In this document: positions 27,620 through 36,082 of the stretch, one piece after another
Layout: each line of letters begins with the position of its first letter
Position numbering within the stretch: position 1 is the stretch's first letter
DNA from: Paenibacillus luteus
GTDB lineage: Bacteria > Bacillota > Bacilli > Paenibacillales > Paenibacillaceae
Direction of reading: 5' to 3'
Assembly (NCBI RefSeq): GCF_006542765.1
Contig: NZ_SKCD01000020.1
Span: 56,157 to 120,156 of the forward strand
DNA length: 64,000 bases
Program-made: the position numbers and the translations under genes
The notes under the pieces: model-generated
What the model was told of the DNA's origin: nothing
The model's database searches: none
The model's input: only the letters and a program-made list of their open reading frames with translations

Positions 27620-27654
27620 AAGACATAGCAATATTTTTGTAATATAATATGACA
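27620..27654 (+). promoter_or_regulatory. promoter of the cyanurate operon overlapped by GlnR/TnrA-type box 2
   Basis: TGTAATATAATATGACA (27638-27654) matches TGTNAN7TNACA exactly, and the embedded TATAAT (27643-27648) is a perfect -10 hexamer. A weak -35 (AAGACA, 27620-27625) lies 17 bases upstream. A protein bound at box 2 would block RNA polymerase, while box 1 could serve activation or looping; the roles are inference. Confidence 0.7.
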
Positions 27655-27750
27655 CAAGAAGAGAAAGGGTCGAAAACGAGTTAATAAATATAACATAAAG
27701 GAATCAGCTTACGATCGATCTTGCCGATGAGCTTGGAAGGGGAATAAAGG

Positions 27751-28434
27751 ATGCAGATTACAGCAACGCCTTACAGTTGGCCTTATGACGGAGCCATTGA
27801 TCCTGTGAAAACCGCGTTAGTTATTATTGATATGCAGATTGATTTTTGCGGCAAAGGCGGATATGTAGAACAGATGGGGTATGACCTTTCATTGACGGCT
27901 AGGACCATCCAACCGATTAAGGAGCTTTTGCATCGCGTGCGGCAAATTGACGGATTTCATGTCATTCACACGAGAGAGGGCCATAAGCCGGATCTCTCCG
28001 ACCTGCCAGCAAATAAACGATGGCGCAGCAAGCAGATTGGCGCGGAGATAGGCTCCGTGGGACCTGCCGGACGCATCTTGGTCCGGGGAGAGCCAGGCTG
28101 GCAAATCATTGAGGAGCTAGCTCCTATAGAGGGGGAAGCGATCATAGACAAGCCCGGCAAGGGCAGCTTTTATGCAACGGATCTGGATTTGATTTTGAAA
28201 AACAAAGGCATCACCCACTTAATTTTGACGGGAATTACAACAGACGTGTGTGTGCATACGACGATGCGCGAAGCGAATGACAGAGGGTATGAATGTCTGA
28301 TCCTTGAGGATTGCACGGGCGCAACCGCCCCTGAAAACCATCATGCAGCGCTCAATATGGTCAAAATGCAAGGCGGCGTGTTCGGCAGCGTAAGCAGCTC
28401 CGCGGAAGTCATGAAAGCAATCGCCCAGTATTAA
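27751..28434 (+). CDS. biuH: biuret hydrolase-like isochorismatase-family amidase
   Basis: A 227-residue cysteine hydrolase. The isochorismatase-type triad is present: D27 in VIIDMQIDF, K134 in IIDKPGKGSF and C167 in GITTDVCVHTTM, with the cis-peptide TGITTDV. The segments FCGKGGYVEQMGYDLSL, REGHKPDLSDLPANKRWRS and RGEPGWQII are those I associate with biuret hydrolases rather than nicotinamidases or isochorismatases. Biuret hydrolase converts biuret to allophanate and ammonia. The operon partners, cyanuric acid hydrolase (makes the biuret precursor) and allophanate hydrolase (uses the product), support the call strongly. AAAGG precedes the ATG. Triuret hydrolase is the closest alternative. 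Confidence 0.88.
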   Translation: MQITATPYSWPYDGAIDPVKTALVIIDMQIDFCGKGGYVEQMGYDLSLTARTIQPIKELLHRVRQIDGFHVIHTREGHKPDLSDLPANKRWRSKQIGAEIGSVGPAGRILVRGEPGWQIIEELAPIEGEAIIDKPGKGSFYATDLDLILKNKGITHLILTGITTDVCVHTTMREANDRGYECLILEDCTGATAPENHHAALNMVKMQGGVFGSVSSSAEVMKAIAQY

Positions 28435-28484
28435 GCAAGCGAAAAAATAGAAATAGATAAACCAACAACATCGGAGGAAACCAT

Positions 28485-29492
28485 ATGTGGAAATTATCCA
28501 GAAAATCATTGATTATCGTCATGTCAGCACTTTTACTTGTCTTATCGGCTTGCGGGTCTAACAGCAAATCCAATTCGGAAACAGCAGGTGGAGAAACGGG
28601 AGAGCTGAAAAAAGTCGTCTTGCGATTGAAATGGGTTCACCAAGCCCAGTTTGCCGGATTTTATACAGCGGTAGAGAAAGGCTTTTACAAGGAAGCGGGC
28701 TTGGATGTTGAAATCAGACCGGGCGGCGCGGACTTCCCATCCGTACAAATGATTGCTTCGGGAACCGAGCATTTCGGGGTAACTGGCGCGGATCAAATCT
28801 TGATGGCAAGGGAAAAGGGAGTTCCAGTTACGGCACTTTCGACCATTTACCGGAAAACGCCTTTTGTATTGTTTAGCTTGAAGGAATCCGGCATTACGAA
28901 GATGGAAGACTTGGTTGGCCAAAAGATTGGCGTCAAGCTAGGTGGCAATGAAGAATTAACTTACCGTGCGATGGTGAAAAATGCAGGAATAGACGGCTCT
29001 AAGGTAGAAGAGATGCCGGCCAAATATGACCTGAGTCCGCTGCTCAGCGGCCAAGTGAAAGCATGGCCTGGTTATGTTATCAATGAAGTGCTTGCTGTGC
29101 AGGAGCTAGGTAATGAAGTGAACATCATTCAACCAAGCGATTACGATATTAATTTTTATGCTGATACTTTGTTTACCACTGAGGACATTATCAAACGTGA
29201 TCCAGAAATGGTGAAAAGCTTTGTTCAAGCTTCTATGAAGGGCTGGAGCTATGCTATCGAGAATCCGGAAGAAGCGGCTGAATTTGGCCTGAAATACGGT
29301 GATAAGCTGACGCTTGACCACGAGGTTAGCATGATGAAGGCAAGCATTCCATTACTTGAGCCAGAAAATTTGCCACTTGGCAAAATGGATACCGAAGCAT
29401 GGGATGTACTGCAAAAAAACCTGATCGAACTGGATTTTCTGAAGAAGGAACAAAAGCTTGACGATGTATTTACGAACGAATTTATCGAATAG
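28485..29492 (+). CDS. ABC transporter substrate-binding lipoprotein, NMT1/THI5 type
   Basis: A 335-residue lipoprotein with signal sequence and lipobox (LVLSACG). The mature part has the NMT1/THI5-like pattern: VVLRLKWVHQAQFAGFYTA, GFYKEAGLDVEI, GVTGADQILMAREKGVPV and MEDLVGQKIGVKLGG. Family members bind thiamine-pyrimidine, riboflavin, sulfonates or related heterocycles. With an ATPase and permease gene directly downstream and triazine-degrading enzymes on both sides, a nitrogen heterocycle such as cyanuric acid or biuret is the likely ligand; that is inference. GGAGG lies before the ATG. Confidence 0.9.
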   Translation: MWKLSRKSLIIVMSALLLVLSACGSNSKSNSETAGGETGELKKVVLRLKWVHQAQFAGFYTAVEKGFYKEAGLDVEIRPGGADFPSVQMIASGTEHFGVTGADQILMAREKGVPVTALSTIYRKTPFVLFSLKESGITKMEDLVGQKIGVKLGGNEELTYRAMVKNAGIDGSKVEEMPAKYDLSPLLSGQVKAWPGYVINEVLAVQELGNEVNIIQPSDYDINFYADTLFTTEDIIKRDPEMVKSFVQASMKGWSYAIENPEEAAEFGLKYGDKLTLDHEVSMMKASIPLLEPENLPLGKMDTEAWDVLQKNLIELDFLKKEQKLDDVFTNEFIE

Positions 29493-29503
29493 GGTGTGAT
29501 TTT

Positions 29504-30328
29504 ATGCTAACAACGGCCAGTGATCTGGGGAAAGAAGCTTCAAAGCTGCAGAATCAAACCACAACCATTTCTTCCAAGAGCGAAATCGCGGTTACATTAA
29601 AAAATTGTTCCCTATCCTTTGGCGATGTGCAGGTGCTGAACAACGTGTCGCTTGATATTTACAAAAATGAGTTCGTCTCGATTCTTGGTCCCAGCGGCTG
29701 CGGCAAATCAACGCTTTTGCGCTTAATGCTTGATTTGCTCCAGCCGAATGCGGGAGGGGAGATCATCTATCCGTCGAAGGATCTCTCCCTCGGCATGGTG
29801 TTCCAAAAGCCGGTCTTGATGCCGTGGCTGACAGCGATTCAAAACATCGCCCTGCCGCTTACGATCGGTGAGAAGAAATTCACGAAGAAGGAAGCGAAAG
29901 AGAAAGCGGAGGGGGCGCTGCGGCTGGTTGGTCTGCAGGACTTCATGAATCACTTTCCGCACCAGCTCAGTGGGGGAATGCAGCAAAGAATCGCAATCGC
30001 CCGTGCGCTGGCTGCTGATCCAACGGTACTGCTCATGGATGAACCTTTTGGCGCACTGGACGAATTTACGAGAGAGAAACTGAACTTTGAGCTGTTGCGC
30101 CTATGGGAGAGTCCCGAAACGAGCCTCAGCACGGTGGTCATGGTTACCCACTCCATCCAAGAATCCGTGCTCATGTCCAATCGCGTCATCATGATGTCGC
30201 CAAGACCTGCAGGTGTGGATGATATTATTCCGGTTCCGCTGCCATCTCCTAGAGAGGTTGGCATGGAGGAGCTTCCCGCCTTCCATCAGACGGTCAAGGA
30301 ATTAAGAAAGCGGGTCAAACATCTATGA
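29504..30328 (+). CDS. ABC transporter ATP-binding protein (SsuB/TauB-like)
   Basis: A 274-residue ATPase with all expected motifs: Walker A GPSGCGKST, signature LSGGMQQR, Walker B VLLMDEPFGALDE and the switch histidine in VTHSIQES. It has a non-conserved N-terminal extension of about 25 residues. It starts 11 bases after the binding-protein gene and overlaps the permease start by four bases. It energises the adjacent importer. Confidence 0.93.
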   Translation: MLTTASDLGKEASKLQNQTTTISSKSEIAVTLKNCSLSFGDVQVLNNVSLDIYKNEFVSILGPSGCGKSTLLRLMLDLLQPNAGGEIIYPSKDLSLGMVFQKPVLMPWLTAIQNIALPLTIGEKKFTKKEAKEKAEGALRLVGLQDFMNHFPHQLSGGMQQRIAIARALAADPTVLLMDEPFGALDEFTREKLNFELLRLWESPETSLSTVVMVTHSIQESVLMSNRVIMMSPRPAGVDDIIPVPLPSPREVGMEELPAFHQTVKELRKRVKHL

Positions 30329-31077
30329 AAACGAAAATAAAAGACGCGTTGTACCCTGTCGGATTCGCCATTGGTTTTCTCATGATCTGGGAGCTTGCGG
30401 TACGCCTAATGGACATACCGATCTATTTGCTCCCTTCGCCTACGGATATTATAGCCGTCATCGACAGCTCGCTGTGGTCGCATATGCTGGTCACGCTGCT
30501 GGAAGCCTTAACGGGCTTTGTATTCGCTAATATTCTCGGACTTATTACCGCCGTTATATTTGTTCATTCCAAACCAATCGAGAAGGGCGTTTTTCCGCTG
30601 GCGATTGCGCTGAAAACAACGCCGCTTGTCGCTCTGGCACCGCTTCTGGTCGTTTGGATGGGGACGGGCTATTCCTCCAAGGTAGTAGCCTCGATGCTCA
30701 TCTGTTTCTTCCCGATTCTCGTTAACAGCGTGAAAGGCCTGAAAGCAATCGAGCATGAAGCATGGGAGCTGTTCTCCACCTATAAAGGCACAAAAGCAGA
30801 GATTTTCTGGAAGCTGAGGCTACCAACGAGTCTGCCCTACGTGTTCTCTGCTCTGAAAATCTCAACCTCGCTGGCGATTGTCGGCGCGATCGTTGGTGAA
30901 TTCGTAGGCGCAAATAAAGGACTCGGCTATGTCGTATTGGTATCTTCTTACCATATGGATACGCCGGTGATGTTCTCCGCTATTATCGCTTCGGCCTTAT
31001 GCGGCCTTGTTCTCTTCTGGGGAATTAGCCAGCTGGAGAGAAAAATTATTTTCTGGCAAAGGACGGATGACCTATGA
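30325..31077 (+). CDS. ABC transporter permease (SsuC/ThiX-like)
   Basis: A 250-residue permease with about six membrane segments and the coupling loop ELFSTYKGTKAEIFWKLRLPTSLPY written here in two halves around FWKLRLP. It is of the type that pairs with NMT1/THI5-like binding proteins. It overlaps the ATPase gene by four bases and the cyanuric acid hydrolase gene by four bases, so import and ring opening are translationally coupled. Confidence 0.92.
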   Translation: MKTKIKDALYPVGFAIGFLMIWELAVRLMDIPIYLLPSPTDIIAVIDSSLWSHMLVTLLEALTGFVFANILGLITAVIFVHSKPIEKGVFPLAIALKTTPLVALAPLLVVWMGTGYSSKVVASMLICFFPILVNSVKGLKAIEHEAWELFSTYKGTKAEIFWKLRLPTSLPYVFSALKISTSLAIVGAIVGEFVGANKGLGYVVLVSSYHMDTPVMFSAIIASALCGLVLFWGISQLERKIIFWQRTDDL

Positions 31078-32147
31078 TGAATTGCTCCGTGATACGCGTT
31101 CCTAGCCGGTCGCCAAATGATGTGGCCGCACTAGAAAAATATATCGAGCAAGGAAAGATTGCTCCGCAGGATGTGATCGCCGTACTCGGCAAAACCGAAG
31201 GCAACGGCTGCGTGAACGATTTTACGCGAGGCTATGCGGTGATGGCTTTAAAAAACTTTTTTGCTAATTATCAAAAAGAGACGACTTCCCCGATCTCCTA
31301 CGTGATGTCGGGAGGAACCGAAGGCATATTAAGTCCTCACTTCACGGTAATTAGCCGCAAGGGAGCACTTAGCAAGGATTCAGTGAAGCAAGAGCGGAAA
31401 TCGCTGGCGATTGGCGTTGCGAGAACAGCCGATTTCCTGCCGGAGGAGCTTGGCCGACTTGCTCAAGTGGATGAGGTGGCGGCCGCGGTAAAACATGCGA
31501 TTGAGGAAGCCGGCATCGCGTCTGCGGCAGACGTGCATTTTGTCCAGATCAAGTGTCCGCTGCTAACGGCGGAGCAGGTTCAAGATGCCTATGGCAGATC
31601 CAAAAGCACCGTTACGGAAGATACGTACAAGTCGATGGGCTACTCGCGGGGCGCATCGGCGCTCGGCGCAGCGGTCGCCCTCGGAGAGGTTGATCGGGAG
31701 GCGCTGCAGGAAACGGATATTTGCGGGACCTGGGAGCTGTTCAGCAACGTCGCTTCAACCTCCGCAGGCAGCGAGCTTTCGTACTGCGAAGTGATTGTCT
31801 TCGGCAACTCCGCCTATGCGGAAGGGCCCTATTTCATAGCGCATGACGTCATGAAGGACGCGATTGACGCGGCTTCTCTGAGGCGATTGCTGGATGCGCA
31901 CTCGGATTGCGAAATGGTACAGGTGCTGGCTAAGGCGGAGGCCGATCCAACGGGCTATGTCAGAGGCAGCCGCCACACGATGCTGGATGATTCGGATATT
32001 AATCATACGAGGCATGCCCGCGCGGTCGTCGGTGGCGTACTCGCTTCCGTATGCGGCGATCCGATGATTTACGTATCGGGCGGGGCAGAGCATCAAGGCC
32101 CTTCAGGCGGCGGGCCGGTAGCCGTCATCTTTAAACGCAGCGAATAA
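31074..32147 (+). CDS. atzD: cyanuric acid hydrolase (ring-opening amidohydrolase)
   Basis: A 357-residue member of the cyanuric acid hydrolase/barbiturase family, which has a three-fold repeated fold and a Ser-Lys dyad in each repeat. All three are visible: K40 with S79 (VLGKTEGNG, MSGGTEG), K160 with a serine near 230-233 (VQIKCP, ASTSAGSELSYCEV) and K287 with S335 (VLAKAEADPTG, YVSGGAEHQG). The enzyme opens cyanuric acid to 1-carboxybiuret, which decarboxylates to biuret. Barbiturase is the only close alternative; the biuret and allophanate hydrolases in the same operon favour cyanuric acid. The length is normal. A second ATG follows the first directly. Confidence 0.92.
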   Translation: MMNCSVIRVPSRSPNDVAALEKYIEQGKIAPQDVIAVLGKTEGNGCVNDFTRGYAVMALKNFFANYQKETTSPISYVMSGGTEGILSPHFTVISRKGALSKDSVKQERKSLAIGVARTADFLPEELGRLAQVDEVAAAVKHAIEEAGIASAADVHFVQIKCPLLTAEQVQDAYGRSKSTVTEDTYKSMGYSRGASALGAAVALGEVDREALQETDICGTWELFSNVASTSAGSELSYCEVIVFGNSAYAEGPYFIAHDVMKDAIDAASLRRLLDAHSDCEMVQVLAKAEADPTGYVRGSRHTMLDDSDINHTRHARAVVGGVLASVCGDPMIYVSGGAEHQGPSGGGPVAVIFKRSE

Positions 32148-32198
32148 ACGGAATAAACCATACAACAATATAATAGCGATTAATGGAGGAATGCCATC

Positions 32199-32633
32199 AT
32201 GATCACAGCGAAAAAAACAGAGGTATTAATCGGAGAAAATATGCCATGGGGGCTTATGCCGGACCATATTCATTTGTATCACCGTGAGATTGTATCCGCG
32301 GCGCAGGCGGATCAGATGGGTTTTCAGACCAGCTCCGTTTTGTGGGAGAAAATCGGCGTTGGCGGGCAGGTATTGCCGCATTACCATGACGTTGCCGAAA
32401 TCATCTACATTACGGTTGGCAAGGTAAAGCTGCTCTGCAATGGCGAATGGCAAAGCTATAAAGCAGGCGATACGTTCCATGTGCCGGCAGGCGTCGTGCA
32501 CTCGGTTGCGAATGACGACGATCAGCCGACGGAGCAAATTAGCATCTTCTTGCCGGTAGGGGAAGATACGCCGGTCAACTCGTTTTTTAACACGACGCTT
32601 GTGGAAGATGTGTATTCCACGAAATTGAAATAG
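32199..32633 (+). CDS. cupin-domain protein
   Basis: A 144-residue single-domain cupin. Motif 1 is GGQVLPHYHDVAEIIYITVGKVKL (two histidines and a glutamate for metal; shown only in part elsewhere) and motif 2 is DTFHVPAGVVHSV. GGAGG precedes the ATG. It has no obvious role in the known cyanurate pathway. It could bind a pathway ligand, act as a small hydrolase or isomerase, or help the PucR-type regulator encoded next. I do not assign a reaction. Confidence 0.85.
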   Translation: MITAKKTEVLIGENMPWGLMPDHIHLYHREIVSAAQADQMGFQTSSVLWEKIGVGGQVLPHYHDVAEIIYITVGKVKLLCNGEWQSYKAGDTFHVPAGVVHSVANDDDQPTEQISIFLPVGEDTPVNSFFNTTLVEDVYSTKLK

Positions 32634-32649
32634 GCAGGCGGGATATGCG

Positions 32650-34257
32650 ATGGCAGATAACAATAAGGCAGGATTCACGTGCAGTGATGTTTTGCTGATC
32701 CCCGACTTTAAGGAAGCTGTCGTCTTGGCTGGCGCTAATGGCATGCAGCGAATCATTAACCGCGTCAACGTGATGGAAGTGCCGGATGTTATCGACTGGG
32801 TAAGGCCTGGGGAGTTTCTCATTACGAGCGGCTTCCCGTTCCGGGACCAGCCGGACGCCATTTCGGATATCATTCCTCAATTAGTAGAGAAGGGGGTTTC
32901 GGCCCTCGGCATAAAGACCAAACGGTTTATCGATAAGATTCCTGCCCGTGCGCTGGAGCTGGCCGATCAGCTCGATTTTCCGATCTTCGAGCTGCCGTCC
33001 GCGACCGTATTCTCGGATGTCGTCCGGGATATTATGGAGCGTGTGCTGGTGCAGGAGGCGAGGGAGCTGTCGCTTCTGCAAAGCCGCTTCCAGAAGCTAT
33101 CGCAGCAGCTTTTGTACGGAAAAGGAATAGAGGAGTTTTTGCAGACGCTGGATGGGATATTGAATAACCCGATTATTTTGCTGGATGATTCTGACCATGT
33201 GTTTCTCTCGCCTCAGGCTGAGCTTCTGGAGCAGGCGGATAATGCAATGCTTTGGGCGCATCTGCGGGAGGAGACTAATCTGGGTGTGAGCTTTATTACG
33301 CTCGGAGAGCGCCGTATCCGCGTGTATGTATCAGCGGTCAATGACAAGCAGTATGATAAATGCCTGCTTATTCTTCTGGAATGGAATCAAGAGCATTCCG
33401 TTGTCGATCGGTTGACGATCGACCGCGTTGGCGTATTGGTGGGGCTTGAGATGATCAATGCCAATGCGAGGCGTGAAGTGGAGCTCAAATACGTCGATCA
33501 GTTCGTCCAGGATTGGGTGACAGGGCGAATCGTCACGATTGAGGATCTGAAGCTAAGAGCGGAGGCATGCGGGTGCCCGCTCGGGGACGAGCGGCCGCGA
33601 TATGTCGCGCTGGTACGTTTTCTGAACGGCAAACCAAGCATCAAGCAAATGCAGCAAGCCATTAAACGGCTGAGAACAAAATCCATAAGCGAGGACCTGC
33701 AGGCAACGATACTGGAAGGCGAGCTGATCGTTCTTTTTCCAGAAGCGATGCAGGGTCAGCGGAACACGGCATTCGAAAGGATTGCTGCGGATATGAAGGC
33801 GGTTTTTGCAGCAGAGAGCTATTCTCTTTGTATCGGCAACCGGGTCGATAAAGCCGACAGGGTCTATGAGAGCTATAGCGATGCCAAAAAAATTCATTAT
33901 ATTAGCACGATTTGCGATTACCGCGAGCCGTATGTCGATTACAAGAAGCTGGGCGTATTCCAGCTGCTTTACCATCTTCCGGACACGGAGGAGGTTAAGG
34001 ATTACCGCAATCATTATATTATGCCTCTGCTCGCGTATGATGTGAAGCACAACTCGCAATTATTTGAGACGCTGAAGATTTATTTTAAACATAACCGAAA
34101 TGTGAAAAAGACGTCAGCGGAGCTGTTCACCCATTATAATACAGTCGCTTACCGGGTGGAGCGGGTGTGCGATCTACTGGGCATCAGCTTGGATAATGGC
34201 GATGATATTTTGCAGCTGCATCTAGCGGTAAAGCTGAATGAGATGCGGCCGGCATAA
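32650..34257 (+). CDS. PucR-family transcriptional regulator
   Basis: A 535-residue regulator. Residues 10-130 are the PucR N-terminal domain (SDVLLIPDFKEAVVLAG, VRPGEFLITSG, GVSALGIKTKRFI). The middle is a GAF-like or CdaR-type sensing region. The C-terminus has the PucR helix-turn-helix (NVKKTSAELFTHYNTVAYR, VCDLLGISLDNGDD). Proteins of this family control purine and other nitrogen-compound catabolism in Bacillota. Its place inside the operon points to pathway-specific control in response to an intermediate, working under the general nitrogen boxes in front of the operon. Confidence 0.92.
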   Translation: MADNNKAGFTCSDVLLIPDFKEAVVLAGANGMQRIINRVNVMEVPDVIDWVRPGEFLITSGFPFRDQPDAISDIIPQLVEKGVSALGIKTKRFIDKIPARALELADQLDFPIFELPSATVFSDVVRDIMERVLVQEARELSLLQSRFQKLSQQLLYGKGIEEFLQTLDGILNNPIILLDDSDHVFLSPQAELLEQADNAMLWAHLREETNLGVSFITLGERRIRVYVSAVNDKQYDKCLLILLEWNQEHSVVDRLTIDRVGVLVGLEMINANARREVELKYVDQFVQDWVTGRIVTIEDLKLRAEACGCPLGDERPRYVALVRFLNGKPSIKQMQQAIKRLRTKSISEDLQATILEGELIVLFPEAMQGQRNTAFERIAADMKAVFAAESYSLCIGNRVDKADRVYESYSDAKKIHYISTICDYREPYVDYKKLGVFQLLYHLPDTEEVKDYRNHYIMPLLAYDVKHNSQLFETLKIYFKHNRNVKKTSAELFTHYNTVAYRVERVCDLLGISLDNGDDILQLHLAVKLNEMRPA

Positions 34258-34286
34258 ATGGCAGGATGGCAAAGGAGGAGAAGCAT

Positions 34287-36035
34287 ATGAGCAGGCTGAA
34301 TATTCCGCGCGAGCTTACGGTTGCGTGGCTGCGCGAGAGGTATGGGAGCGACAGCCTTACGCCTGAACAGGTCATAGAAGAAATCATTCATCGCGCTCGC
34401 GAAGACGAGGCGCTGAATATTTGGATTACGCCTCCGGCGTTGGAGCGGATTAAGCCTTACTTGGACCGGCTGCAAACGCTGGATTCATCCTTGCCGCTGT
34501 GGGGCGTGCCATTTGCCATTAAAGACAATATTGATTTGGCGGGTACGCCTACAACGGCAGGCTGTACCGAATATGCGTATCTGCCTGCTGAGAATGCAAC
34601 AGTTGTCGAGCGTTTGCTTGCTGCCGGTGCCATTCCAGTCGGCAAAACCAATCTAGACCAGTTTGCTACTGGGCTTGTTGGAACAAGAAGCCCTTATGGC
34701 GAGACGCATAACGCACTGCAAGGCGATTGGATTAGCGGAGGCTCCAGCTCAGGATCTGCCGTCGCGGTGGCGCGGGGCCATGCGGCTTTTGCGCTGGGCA
34801 CCGATACCGCTGGCTCCGGGCGGGTCCCGGCCGCGCTTAATCGGCTTGTTGGCTATAAGCCGAGCTTAGGAGCTTGGCCTACCAAAGGCGTCGTACCCGC
34901 TTGCGCCAGCCTCGATTGCGTGACTGTTTTTGCCCACAATGCAGAAGATGCATGGACAGTCGATGATCAAGTGCGCGGGCATGAGCAATCAGATCCTTGG
35001 TCACGCAGCGTTCCCCGCTTGCAAGCGAAGCTTCCGGATAAACTATATTTGCCGTTGAAGCCGCTGGACTTCTATGGGCCGCTGGCTGCCGAATACAGCA
35101 AAGCATGGGATAACGCAGTGGAGAGAATCAAAGCGCTGCCGATTCCGATTGAATACATCGATTATGAATTGTTCGCGCAGGCGGCTGCTCTATTATACGA
35201 TGGTCCATGGGTTGCCGAACGGTGGGCAAGCGTAGGGGCGTTTGTGGAGGAGCATCCGGGCGTTGCTTTCCCTGTAACCGAGCAGATCCTGCGCTCGGGC
35301 GGATCCGGCAAGCATGATGCGGCTTCTGTATTTAAAGCGATGCATCAGCTGCAGGAGCTGCGCATGAACAGCAATGAGCTTATGCAAGGTGCAGTTCTTG
35401 TTATGCCGACCTGCGGAGGAACATGGACAAGGGCGCAGGTGGCGAGCGATCCGATTGCCACGAATTCGGATATGGGACGTTATACGAATCATTGCAATCT
35501 GCTCGATCTGTGCGCAGTGGCAATCCCTGCGGGGGATGCCGCGCCGGAAATGCCTTTTGGCATTACACTATTCGCGCTTTCGGAAAGCGAGCATTTGGTG
35601 CAGGGGGCTGGTGCAACGTTTCTAGAAGCGGAGCTGCCGCAGCCGAAAGCAGCAACAAGCGATAAAATGATGGTCGCCGTTTGCGGTTTGCATATGAGAG
35701 GGTATCCGCTCGAGAAGCAGATGCTGGCGTTTGGCAGCCGTTTCGTACGTGAGACGCATACTGCGGCGAAGTATCAAATGGTGAAGCTGCCAACCGTGCC
35801 GGCTAAGCCTGGCTTGCTGAAGAAGCAGGACGGCGGCCGCTCGATCGAGCTGGAAGTATGGGAAATGCCTGTCGCTTCTTTCGGCGCCTTCGCAGTGCTT
35901 ATTCCGGCGCCGCTCGGCATCGGCAAAGTGGAGCTGGCGGATGGGTCAGAGGTTTCCGGCTTTATATGCGAGGGCTACGCGGAAGCGGATGCCGAGGATA
36001 TTACCGCTTATGGCGGCTGGAGGCATATAAGGTAA
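34287..36035 (+). CDS. atzF: allophanate hydrolase (AtzF type)
   Basis: A 582-residue protein. The amidase-signature domain (about 1-450) has K79 in FAIKDNID, the cis-Ser in GGSSSGSA (153-155) and the nucleophile S177 in DTAGSGR. The C-terminal domain (about 465-582) with VCGLHMRGYPLE, VPAKPGLL, IPAPLGIGKVELADGSEV and DITAYGGW is that of allophanate hydrolases such as AtzF, and is absent from ordinary amidases. It converts allophanate to two ammonia and CO2, ending the pathway. No biotin-carboxylase part is present, so this is not urea amidolyase. The start at 34287 follows AAAGGAGGAG. A strong terminator ends the operon. Confidence 0.93.
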   Translation: MSRLNIPRELTVAWLRERYGSDSLTPEQVIEEIIHRAREDEALNIWITPPALERIKPYLDRLQTLDSSLPLWGVPFAIKDNIDLAGTPTTAGCTEYAYLPAENATVVERLLAAGAIPVGKTNLDQFATGLVGTRSPYGETHNALQGDWISGGSSSGSAVAVARGHAAFALGTDTAGSGRVPAALNRLVGYKPSLGAWPTKGVVPACASLDCVTVFAHNAEDAWTVDDQVRGHEQSDPWSRSVPRLQAKLPDKLYLPLKPLDFYGPLAAEYSKAWDNAVERIKALPIPIEYIDYELFAQAAALLYDGPWVAERWASVGAFVEEHPGVAFPVTEQILRSGGSGKHDAASVFKAMHQLQELRMNSNELMQGAVLVMPTCGGTWTRAQVASDPIATNSDMGRYTNHCNLLDLCAVAIPAGDAAPEMPFGITLFALSESEHLVQGAGATFLEAELPQPKAATSDKMMVAVCGLHMRGYPLEKQMLAFGSRFVRETHTAAKYQMVKLPTVPAKPGLLKKQDGGRSIELEVWEMPVASFGAFAVLIPAPLGIGKVELADGSEVSGFICEGYAEADAEDITAYGGWRHIR

Positions 36036-36040
36036 AAAGG

Positions 36041-36077
36041 AAGAAGGCTAGCCGGCTTGTTGCGGGCTAGCCTTCTT
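36041..36077 (+). terminator. terminator of the cyanurate operon
   Basis: A perfect 13-bp stem (36041-36053 with 36065-36077) with an 11-base loop. The trailing TTCTTTG is T-rich but short; a minus-strand function is also possible. Confidence 0.82.
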
Positions 36078-36082
36078 TGTTC

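Larger units (their letters stand above)
27279..27750. other. divergent regulatory region before the cyanurate operon
   Basis: This 472-base AT-rich region separates the minus-strand TerF-like gene from the cyanurate operon. It has no convincing gene. Two exact GlnR/TnrA-type boxes (27543 and 27638) and a -10 hexamer lie in its right half. A near-palindromic ACTAGTTAACTAG lies at 27480-27492 and has no assigned role. Confidence 0.7.

Noticed and set aside
31074..32147. Barbiturase as the function of the ring-opening amidohydrolase
   Set aside because: The family alone allows it, but the biuret and allophanate hydrolases in the operon fit cyanuric acid. It remains the main alternative.
34287..36035. 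Generic amidase or Glu-tRNA amidotransferase subunit A
   Set aside because: The C-terminal domain with IPAPLGIGKVEL and DITAYGGW is specific to allophanate hydrolases, and no GatB/GatC genes adjoin.
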